Assembly (NCBI GenBank): GCA_902622955.1
Contig: CACNRP010000003.1
Location: forward strand, 29,402-93,401
Direction of reading: 5' to 3'
Source of the DNA: an uncultured Pelagibacteraceae bacterium
Lineage (GTDB): Bacteria > Pseudomonadota > Alphaproteobacteria > Pelagibacterales > Pelagibacteraceae
DNA length: 64,000 nt
Below are positions 1 through 7,135 of this stretch, piece by piece. Each line of letters begins with the position of its first letter. Positions within the stretch are counted from its first letter, which is position 1. A model generated the notes under the pieces. The model did no database searches and was not told the origin of the DNA. It saw nothing but the letters and a program-made list of their open reading frames with translations. The position numbers and the translations under genes are program-made.

Positions 1-1105
1 CAGCTAGTCCGATTGCTCCCATTGACTCTGGTTCATCCATTTCTCCATCACCTAAAAAAGCCCACACTTTTCTTCCTTCATCTTTAATAAAACCTCTATT
101 AATTAAATATTTCATATACCTTGCCTGATATATAGCAAGCATAGGACCCAACCCCATTGATACGGTAGGGAATTGCCAAAATTTTGGCATCAACCATGGG
201 TGTGGATATGAAGATAGACCTCCAGGTTTTACCTCCTGCCTGAAACTATCTAATTGTTTTTCAGTCAATCTACCTTCTAAGTAGGCCCGAGCATACATTC
301 CTGGAGCACTATGTCCTTGAAAATAAATTAAATCTCCGCCAAATTTATTATTTTTTGCTCTCCAAAAATGATTCATACCCACATCATATAATGTTGCAGC
401 AGATGCAAATGTTCCAATGTGTCCACCAAGTTCAGGGAATTTCTTATTTGCTCGTACCACCATTGCCGCTGCATTCCATCTAATTAGTGATCTTATTCTT
501 CTCTCAATATTTTGATCTCCAATAGATTTTACTTCAGCTTCAGGAGGTATTGTATTTATGTAAGGGGTATTTTGTGTGTAAGGAATATTTGCTCCTTCAC
601 GATAAGCTTTATTTATTAATTCTTTTATCAAAAAATGAGCTCTTTGATTTCCATCTTTAGATATTACTGCAGATAAAGATTCCAACCAGTCCCTAGTTTC
701 AAGTGGGTCAATATCATTACTATCAACCACTTGAATTGTAGATTGTGTTTTATCTTTAACAGGTTTATAAATAATTTCTTCTTTAACTTCTTTATTAGCC
801 ATTGCTTCTTCAGCTTGTTTAATTATATTTTCTGTATCTTTTGGAAGAATGTTTTCAGATGATATTTTCGATAACGATATAAGTTTGATCAACAAATCAC
901 CTTTGGAAACTTTGTCGCCAACTTTAACTTCCACACTCTCTACTTTTCCAGCTATTGTTGACGGAATTTCAACACTAGATTTATCACTTTCAATTGTAAC
1001 AATCGGATCATTTTCCTTAACTTGATCACCGGGTTTTACAAGTATCTCAATAACCTCAACATTTTCGAAGTCACCAATGTCAGGAACCAATAATTTTTCA
1101 TTCAT
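1..1105 (-). CDS. aceE: pyruvate dehydrogenase E1 (homodimeric type) with N-terminal lipoyl domain, partial
   Basis: E1 decarboxylates pyruvate using thiamine diphosphate and passes the acetyl group to lipoyl-lysine in the pyruvate dehydrogenase complex. I translated the reverse strand by hand; the gene runs off the left edge, leaving about 368 N-terminal residues. Residues 1-75 are a lipoyl domain with the acceptor motif ESDKSSVEIP (Lys42). A charged linker follows (about 76-125). From about residue 128 the sequence is AceE-type E1, with GHIGTFASAATLYDVG, GHSAPGMYARAYLEGR and the ThDP motif GDGEMDEPES near the edge. E1 proteins usually lack a lipoyl domain, so the fusion is notable. The start is the ATG giving MNEKLLVPDIG; no clear Shine-Dalgarno precedes it. 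The gene is divergent from tRNA-Arg. Confidence 0.93.
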   Translation of the reverse strand, partial: MNEKLLVPDIGDFENVEVIEILVKPGDQVKENDPIVTIESDKSSVEIPSTIAGKVESVEVKVGDKVSKGDLLIKLISLSKISSENILPKDTENIIKQAEEAMANKEVKEEIIYKPVKDKTQSTIQVVDSNDIDPLETRDWLESLSAVISKDGNQRAHFLIKELINKAYREGANIPYTQNTPYINTIPPEAEVKSIGDQNIERRIRSLIRWNAAAMVVRANKKFPELGGHIGTFASAATLYDVGMNHFWRAKNNKFGGDLIYFQGHSAPGMYARAYLEGRLTEKQLDSFRQEVKPGGLSSYPHPWLMPKFWQFPTVSMGLGPMLAIYQARYMKYLINRGFIKDEGRKVWAFLGDGEMDEPESMGAIGLA

Positions 1106-1261
1106 TATTTAAAACGGTTTATATATCTTATTAAAAGTATATTTAATGTTATTTTAGCACATAAATTAATCTTTTTGTGTAAACTGTATTTTAATTGAAT
1201 AAAATTTGTTAATAACAGCAAAAAAACAGTAACTTTGATATATTTTGTAATAAAAAATTAA

Positions 1262-1338
1262 GGACCGCTGGCCAAATTGGATAAGGCGCTCGGCTACGAA
1301 CCGGGAGATTCCAGATTCGAGTTCTGGGCGGTCCACCA
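1262..1338 (+). tRNA. tRNA-Arg (anticodon ACG)
   Basis: A full cloverleaf can be folded. The acceptor arms GGACCGC and GCGGTCC pair, the anticodon stem CTCGG/CCGGG encloses loop CTACGAA, and the T arm is CCAGA-TTCGAGT-TCTGG. The ACG anticodon (read as ICG after deamination) decodes CGN arginine codons. The 3' CCA is encoded. A short ORF begins only 13 nt after the CCA. Confidence 0.96.
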
Positions 1339-1351
1339 AGAAGGGAATAAA

Positions 1352-1450
1352 ATGTTTGATTGGTTTTTAAAAGTATCTCTACAAAAATCAGTAATTTATT
1401 TTTTTATAATTATTTTAATTATTTTATTAATTATAACTTTTATATTATAA
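1352..1450 (+). CDS. possible 32-residue membrane peptide
   Basis: This small ORF is below the track's length cutoff. It has ATG, 32 codons and TAA, and encodes a basic, aromatic N-terminus (MFDWFLKVSLQK) followed by about 20 almost purely hydrophobic residues, that is, one membrane span. A purine-rich AAGGGA lies 5 nt before the ATG as a plausible ribosome-binding site. It sits between tRNA-Arg and the thioesterase gene, with 6 nt to the latter, so it could be a leader or translational-coupling peptide. I do not recognise the family. AT-rich DNA easily produces Ile/Leu/Phe-rich ORFs by chance, so this remains tentative. Confidence 0.4.
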   Translation: MFDWFLKVSLQKSVIYFFIIILIILLIITFIL

Positions 1451-1456
1451 AAAATT

Positions 1457-1882
1457 ATGAGTAATAAATTTGAGCAAATAAGTATTAAACCTGGATTTAT
1501 GAAACATAATGGAGGCGTTTTATTTAGATCTATTTCGGAGAATGAGTATGAATTTAAATCTGTAGTTAATGAAAACCATTTAAATGCCGCTGGAATAACT
1601 CATGGAGGCTACTTGTCTGCATTAATAGATGCTGGAGCGGGGACAGCTGCACATAGAACTGCAGATAATGCACCCTGTGTAACAATTTCCTTAGATATAA
1701 AATTTATAGGTGCTTCAAAAGTTGGGGATGAAATTATTGGACATACAAAAATTTTAAAAAAAACAAATACTCTTATTTTTTTATTTTGTGAGCTGAAATG
1801 TAACAATAAGATAATAACTTCTGCATCTGGGGTATGGAAAATTTTAAAAATTAAGCCTTCTAATCTTGGACCAGGTGGATAA
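1457..1882 (+). CDS. PaaI-like hotdog-fold thioesterase
   Basis: This 141-residue protein fits the PaaI/YbgC-like hotdog thioesterases, which hydrolyse acyl- or aryl-CoA thioesters in the cytosol. The motif HGGYLSALIDAGAGTAAH (about residues 49-66) is the catalytic helix region of PaaI-type enzymes, with HGG and the following acidic Asp as expected. The TISLDIKFIGASKVGDEI segment is the typical central strand. Length is normal for a single domain. It follows tRNA-Arg and a possible tiny membrane ORF on the same strand and converges on the TRAP permease gene with 4 bp between stops. The substrate cannot be deduced. Confidence 0.85.
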   Translation: MSNKFEQISIKPGFMKHNGGVLFRSISENEYEFKSVVNENHLNAAGITHGGYLSALIDAGAGTAAHRTADNAPCVTISLDIKFIGASKVGDEIIGHTKILKKTNTLIFLFCELKCNNKIITSASGVWKILKIKPSNLGPGG

Positions 1883-1886
1883 AAAT

Positions 1887-3872
1887 TTATTTTTTAAATT
1901 GTAAAAAAAGTACTGGAGATATTAAAAACAATCCCAAAATAGAACTCTCGAGTCCCGGAGCAATAAAAAATAAAGAATTAATACCCAAATACCAACGTTG
2001 GTAAATTGATACACTTTTAAACCAATAGCCTGAAAAACTTATACCTATTAACCCTATCCCAATCATTGCAGAAATTAAAGTTTGAAAAAAAATATATATA
2101 TCAAAACCTTGTGCTACCAATAATAAAGACGGTGAATAAACAAAAACAAATGGAACTAATGCCTTTGCAATACCCAATCTGAATGCTGTATTTCCTGTTT
2201 TAAAAGGATTAGAGCCTGCTATTCCTGCTGCAGCATAAGCAGCAAGTGCTACTGGGGGTGTTATATCTGCTAAAACACCATAGTAAAAAACAAAAAAATG
2301 AGAAACTATTGGTTCAATATTTAGCTGAGTTAGTGCTGGTGCAGCGACAGCAACTAAAATTATGTATGTCGCAGTTGTTGGAACACCAGTACCCATAAAA
2401 ATACATGAAAATGCAATTAATAATAACGAAAAAAAAAGTGTCAAATCCCCAATAGTCAATAAACCAAAAGGAATAAAATTAAGAAAAAAACCTCCTATGT
2501 CACCTGCTGTTTGAATTACAACATAACCTAATCGAAATCCAACACCAGTAAGTGTTACAACACCAACTATAATTCCAATTGCTGCAGCTGCAGCTCCAAC
2601 AGCTAAAGTATTCTTTGCGCCCTGTGATAAACACTGGATAAGATCTTTTATAGTAAGTCTATTTGTTTTTTTTACAAAACCAATTAATACGCATGCTATA
2701 ATTGAAATTACTGCAGAATAGTCAGGCGTTCGACCAATCAAAATTAAGTAAACTAAAAGTATTAGTGGCGCCAGGGACAACCAGTTATCTTTAATTACTG
2801 ACAAAAATTTTGGCACTTCTTCATCTGTTAGTCCCCTAAGGCCTAATTTTTTAGCTTCTAGATGAACCATAATAAATATACCAAAATAATGAAGCAAAGC
2901 AGGTATTAGTGCTGCTGCTAAAATATCTCTTAATGGAACTTCTAAATATTCTACCATTATAAATGCTGCAGCTCCAAGTATTGGTGGTGTAATTTGACCC
3001 CCTGTAGAGGCTGTTGCCTCTACAGCTCCAGAAAAATGTGGTGGATAACCAACTTTTTTCATAGCTGGAATAGTTAAAGAACCAGTCGTAACAGTGTTTG
3101 CGATAGAGGAACCAGAAATAGTTCCTAAAAAAGCTGATGAAAAAATTGCAACTTTAGCAGGTCCTCCAGAATATTTTCCTGCTATAACCATTGCCAGATC
3201 TATAAAAAGCTGACCCAATCCTATTCTTGTTGCAAGAACACCAAATAAAATAAATAAGAAAACATATTGAGCCATAACTCCAACAGCAATTCCATAGATA
3301 CCTTGATTGGTTATATAAATATGATTTACAAATCCAACCCAACTAGCACCCCCATGTTTTAGAGCACCAGGGAAATAAGGTCCGAAGATAGCAAATAAAA
3401 TAAAAAGTAAACAAATAAAAGGAAGAGTAAAACCAATTGACCTTCTTGCAGCTTCCAAAGTTAAGACTATCAAAATAGATCCCATTATAATTTCTATATT
3501 TTCAGGATTACCGACTCTTGAAGCTAAAACTTCTGGAGGTAGTAAAGGTAAATAGAGTGCCGAAATAACTACAAAAATTGAAAGAATTATATCAATGTAA
3601 GGTGTTTTTAAATTTTTTTTACTATGATCTATTTTTTTCCAACTAAAAAAAATAAAAACTAAACCTACAACAAAAGATATATGTATTCCTCTATGTAATA
3701 TTTCTCTGATTGTTCCAAAACCAGAAGCATAGAAATGATAAACCGACATTAATGCTAAAACAAAAAAAGCAAAAGACTTTAAGAGATTTTTTAATTCCCT
3801 CTCATTAGTTTTAACCTCATACTTTTTTTGTAAATCAGAAACTTTTTTTTGTGAAATATCAAACTTAGACAT
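1887..3872 (-). CDS. TRAP transporter fused permease, TAXI-associated (4TM/12TM)
   Basis: This 661-residue polytopic membrane protein matches fused TRAP permeases, in which the small DctQ-like and large DctM-like subunits form one chain. It would use an ion gradient to import the ligand delivered by the adjacent periplasmic binding protein. After a cytoplasmic N-terminal stretch there are about 16 hydrophobic segments. The DctM half carries glycine-rich repeats such as GTISGSSIANTVTTGSLTIP and GTGVPTTATYIILVAVAAPAL, which are diagnostic for this family. It lies 50 bp downstream of the TAXI binding-protein gene, separated by a hairpin. The substrate is unknown; TAXI systems have been linked to dicarboxylates, amino acids and other small acids. 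Confidence 0.9.
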   Translation of the reverse strand: MSKFDISQKKVSDLQKKYEVKTNERELKNLLKSFAFFVLALMSVYHFYASGFGTIREILHRGIHISFVVGLVFIFFSWKKIDHSKKNLKTPYIDIILSIFVVISALYLPLLPPEVLASRVGNPENIEIIMGSILIVLTLEAARRSIGFTLPFICLLFILFAIFGPYFPGALKHGGASWVGFVNHIYITNQGIYGIAVGVMAQYVFLFILFGVLATRIGLGQLFIDLAMVIAGKYSGGPAKVAIFSSAFLGTISGSSIANTVTTGSLTIPAMKKVGYPPHFSGAVEATASTGGQITPPILGAAAFIMVEYLEVPLRDILAAALIPALLHYFGIFIMVHLEAKKLGLRGLTDEEVPKFLSVIKDNWLSLAPLILLVYLILIGRTPDYSAVISIIACVLIGFVKKTNRLTIKDLIQCLSQGAKNTLAVGAAAAAIGIIVGVVTLTGVGFRLGYVVIQTAGDIGGFFLNFIPFGLLTIGDLTLFFSLLLIAFSCIFMGTGVPTTATYIILVAVAAPALTQLNIEPIVSHFFVFYYGVLADITPPVALAAYAAAGIAGSNPFKTGNTAFRLGIAKALVPFVFVYSPSLLLVAQGFDIYIFFQTLISAMIGIGLIGISFSGYWFKSVSIYQRWYLGINSLFFIAPGLESSILGLFLISPVLFLQFKK

Positions 3873-3880
3873 GAAAAAAT

Positions 3881-3906
3881 GCCCTAGATCAAAATAGATC
3901 TAGGGC
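3881..3906 (-). terminator. intercistronic hairpin between TAXI binding protein and permease
   Basis: A perfect 10-bp inverted repeat GCCCTAGATC ... GATCTAGGGC has a 6-nt loop. On the transcribed minus strand the hairpin is followed by ATTTTTT just before the permease ATG. It resembles a leaky intrinsic terminator or 3'-stabilising stem that would make the binding protein more abundant than the permease. Confidence 0.75.
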
Positions 3907-3922
3907 AATGTATATTTGTTAA

Positions 3923-4930
3923 TTATTTTATAAGTCCTGCTTCTTTATAGAACTTTTCTGCACCAGGATGCAATGGCACTCCTACTCCTGAAAGAGCTGT
4001 ATCAGGCGTAATTGTTTTTCCTTTTGCATGACCTACATCCATTAACTTTCTAGACTCTTTATTCCACAAAGCTTTTGTTATTTTATATATTAAATCAGTG
4101 TCTTCTTTTGCAGATGTAAACCATTGAGCACCAACAGCTACCGTATTAACAGCATCAACGCCCTCATAAGTTCCTGAAGGTATTGGACTTTCAGAAAAGA
4201 AACCATATTTTGAAGTAAGAGCTTTTGCTCCAGAGCCATCAATAGGTACTAATTTAATATCAACTGCAGATGCAAGCTCAACTATTGCACCCGTAGGGTA
4301 GCCGGCTACAACAAAAATAGCATCAACTTTACCATTTCTTAGAGCGTCAGTTGCTGCTTTTCCTTTTAAAGCTTCTGCTTTAACATCATTAGTACTTAAT
4401 CCATTTGATTCTAAAATTAATTTAGCATCTACATATGTTCCAGAACCTGGCTCATCTAAAGATACTCTTTTTCCTTTTAAATCTTTTACTGAATTAATAT
4501 TACTTTTCTTTAAAGCTACCAAATGGATATGTTCCTGAAATAAGGCCGCAATAGTTCTCAAATCTTTTGCAGGTTCCTTGCCTTCCATTGTTCCTGTCCC
4601 TGTGTAAGCCCAATAAGCAACATCAGATTGTGCAAATCCAGAATTTCTCAAACCTGAAATAATTGCATTTACATTGTCAACTGAACCTCTAGAGGAAACT
4701 GCAGATGCAATCAAACCATCAACTCCACAACTTCCTCCCTTTCCACATTCTCTTGATCCTGGTGGTTTTGAAATAGCATTAGCTATCATTCCTCCAACTG
4801 GATAGTAAGTATAAGCAGTTCCTCCAGTACCTATTGTAAAAAAAGTCAATTCATTAGAAATCGCTTTCCCTACAAAAGAACTTGAAAGAATCAAAAAAAC
4901 TGCAAATGTTTTAAATAATTTTTTAAACAT
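3923..4930 (-). CDS. TAXI-family TRAP transporter solute-binding protein
   Basis: This 335-residue periplasmic protein belongs to the TAXI group of TRAP solute receptors. The N-terminus is a Sec signal peptide (KKLFKTFAVFLILSSSFVGKA) followed by the mature start with TIGTGGTAYTYYPVGG, the TAXI hallmark. Later motifs include LRTIAALFQEHIHLVALK, the family segment GKRVSLDEPGSGTYV and a DAIFVVAGYPTGAI core. It would capture a solute for the fused permease encoded downstream. A strong Shine-Dalgarno, AAGGAG, lies 5 nt before the ATG, stronger than for most genes here, which fits high expression. Ligand unknown. Confidence 0.92.
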   Translation of the reverse strand: MFKKLFKTFAVFLILSSSFVGKAISNELTFFTIGTGGTAYTYYPVGGMIANAISKPPGSRECGKGGSCGVDGLIASAVSSRGSVDNVNAIISGLRNSGFAQSDVAYWAYTGTGTMEGKEPAKDLRTIAALFQEHIHLVALKKSNINSVKDLKGKRVSLDEPGSGTYVDAKLILESNGLSTNDVKAEALKGKAATDALRNGKVDAIFVVAGYPTGAIVELASAVDIKLVPIDGSGAKALTSKYGFFSESPIPSGTYEGVDAVNTVAVGAQWFTSAKEDTDLIYKITKALWNKESRKLMDVGHAKGKTITPDTALSGVGVPLHPGAEKFYKEAGLIK

Positions 4931-5009
4931 AAATCTCCTTCTATTTCTTATTTTATTAAAAATTTATTAATCATATCATCTAAAAATATTGAATTCTAAT
5001 ATTTTATAT

Positions 5010-6971
5010 TCAGATACTTAATTCTTTTAAATTACTATATTGTTCAAGTGCCTCGGGATTTGCTAAAGCTTCAATGTTTTTAATTTCACTTCCTTCTATC
5101 TTACTTTTAACTGCAAGTTCGACTATTTTGCCACTTTTTGTTCGAGGAATATCTTTGACAATAATAATTTTACTTGGAACATGTCTAGGAGAAGCATTTT
5201 TTTTTATTTGTAATTTTATTTTATAAGTTAATTGTGGTGTTAGTGAATAATTTTTGCTCATTACAATAAATAAAACTATTCTAACGTCATTATCCCAAGA
5301 TTGTCCTACAACAATAGACTCTTTAATTTCTTTAAACTTTTCGACCTCTGAGTATATCTCTGCAGTTCCAATTCGGACACCTCCTGGATTTAAAGTGGTA
5401 TCTGATCTTCCATGAATTATATATCCACCGTTGTTCTTTATCTCTGCATAATCTCCATGATGCCATATATTTAAAAATTTTTTAAAATAAGCATTTTTAT
5501 ATTTAATATCATTTTTATCATTCCAAAATTTTAAAGGCATTGATGGAAAAGGATTTTTACAAACAAGCTCTCCCTTAATATTTTTTAATGACTTACCTTT
5601 ATCACTTAGAACATCTACGTCTAATGCCAACCCTTTATTTTGTATTTCACCTACATGTACTGACTGATACAAATTTCCTAATACAAAACATGATACAATG
5701 TCAGTGCCACCAGAAATAGAGGACAAGTGTACGTTTTTTTTAATATGATTATAAACATATTTAAAACTTTCATCAGAAAGAGGTGAACCGGTAGAACAAA
5801 TTGTTCTTAATTTATTTAATTTAAATTTATATTTTAATTTTGGTTTGAACTTTCTTAGAGCATCTAAATACTTTGCGCTAATACCAAATAAAGTTATTTT
5901 TTCTCTTTGTGCTATTTTCAAGAGCAAATCAGGTGATTTAAACATTGGAGATCCATCAAATAGAACAATAGATGCTTTAGATGCTAATGAGCTAACCAAC
6001 CAATTCCACATCATCCAACCACATGTAGTAAAATAAAAAACATTATCATTTTCTTTAATATTACAATGTAATTGATGTTCCTTCATGTGCTGAATTAAAA
6101 CACCACCAGATCTATGACAAATACACTTGGGTTTTCCGGTAGTTCCACTTGAATATAGTATTGCTAACTCTGTTTCAAAATCAAATCTTTTGAAATTAAT
6201 TTTTTCAGGATTAATTTGCATTAATTTATTCCATTTAAATAAGTTAATCCTTTTCAATTTATTTCTATTTTTAATAAATTTTTTTCCAGGATAATTACTA
6301 ATTACAACATTTTTAATTGATGGAATTGATTTTAAAATCTCTGGAAGTCTTTTTAAAACGTCTATTTTTTTTCCATTATAAAAATACTGATCAGTGATAA
6401 ATAAAACTTTTGGATTAATTTGAGAAAATCTTTCTATGACACCTTTTGAACCGAAATCAGGACTGCAAGAAGACCAAATACACCCCAAGGAACTTGTAGC
6501 AATAAATGCTTCAACTGTTTCAATGGTATTGGGCATATAGGCCGCTATTCTATCTCCTTTTTTAATATTCAATTTTTTAAGAAATTTTAAAATTTTACTA
6601 GTATTAAAATTTAATTGTCTCCATGATCTTTCCTCTCTAAATCCATTTTCACTTATAAATGTGAGTGCTTTTTCTTGATTATTTTTTGATAATAAATTTT
6701 CACCAAAATTTAACTTTGTCCCTGGAAGAAATAAATTTCTATAAAAAATTTTGGATTTTCTATATTTTTTTTTACTTTTGTTTCCTTTAATTTTGCTATA
6801 ATCCCAAAATATACTCCAAAACTCAGGTGAATTTTTAACACTCCAATTTAGTAAGTTTTTATAATTTCTATAAAATTTTACTTTTAATTTTTGAGAAATA
6901 TAATTTTCAAAAGCAAATAAATTTGAATTTCTTTTCTCAATAATAGAAGGTTGCCAAAGTTTTTTACTCAT
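5010..6971 (-). CDS. acsA/aacS: acetoacetyl-CoA synthetase
   Basis: This 653-residue ANL-superfamily enzyme matches acetoacetate-CoA ligases (about 650 residues) better than acetyl-CoA synthetase. The N-terminal LWQPSIIEKRNSNLFAFENYI and SPEFWSIFWDYS segments are typical. The AMP-binding P-loop is LYSSGTTGKPKCI, followed by TTCGWMMWNWLVSSLA, then ISGGTDIVSCF, the hinge HGRSDTTLNPGGVRIGTAEIY and the catalytic Lys in PRTKSGKIVELAVK. It would activate acetoacetate to acetoacetyl-CoA with ATP, feeding ketone bodies or polyhydroxybutyrate products to thiolase. It lies just upstream of the TAXI transporter genes on the same strand, so co-regulation is possible, though substrate matching is unproven. 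Confidence 0.9.
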   Translation of the reverse strand: MSKKLWQPSIIEKRNSNLFAFENYISQKLKVKFYRNYKNLLNWSVKNSPEFWSIFWDYSKIKGNKSKKKYRKSKIFYRNLFLPGTKLNFGENLLSKNNQEKALTFISENGFREERSWRQLNFNTSKILKFLKKLNIKKGDRIAAYMPNTIETVEAFIATSSLGCIWSSCSPDFGSKGVIERFSQINPKVLFITDQYFYNGKKIDVLKRLPEILKSIPSIKNVVISNYPGKKFIKNRNKLKRINLFKWNKLMQINPEKINFKRFDFETELAILYSSGTTGKPKCICHRSGGVLIQHMKEHQLHCNIKENDNVFYFTTCGWMMWNWLVSSLASKASIVLFDGSPMFKSPDLLLKIAQREKITLFGISAKYLDALRKFKPKLKYKFKLNKLRTICSTGSPLSDESFKYVYNHIKKNVHLSSISGGTDIVSCFVLGNLYQSVHVGEIQNKGLALDVDVLSDKGKSLKNIKGELVCKNPFPSMPLKFWNDKNDIKYKNAYFKKFLNIWHHGDYAEIKNNGGYIIHGRSDTTLNPGGVRIGTAEIYSEVEKFKEIKESIVVGQSWDNDVRIVLFIVMSKNYSLTPQLTYKIKLQIKKNASPRHVPSKIIIVKDIPRTKSGKIVELAVKSKIEGSEIKNIEALANPEALEQYSNLKELSI

Positions 6972-7135
6972 TTTATTAAATTAAATTACTGTTATAGAAT
7001 TAATCTTATTTATGATAATCTCATTAACATTTAAAAGAAAATGAGAACTTTTTACCCTCCGATTCGGTCATGTTTTAGTCTATTTTTGTTCTTTAGCACT
7101 AACAATATCTGGTAGGTAAAAAAATAAAAGCACAA
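6972..7135. other. divergent intergenic region, nothing recognised
   Basis: This 164-bp gap separates the divergent acetoacetyl-CoA synthetase and helicase genes and must hold both promoters. A locally less AT-rich stretch (CCCTCCGATTCGGTCATG) stands out, but I found no RNA family, strong hairpin or confident promoter. A 24-codon ORF inside it is treated as chance. Confidence 0.5.

Noticed and set aside
7041-7115. 24-codon ORF before the helicase gene
   Set aside because: No ribosome-binding site, no recognisable composition, and within a promoter region; likely chance.
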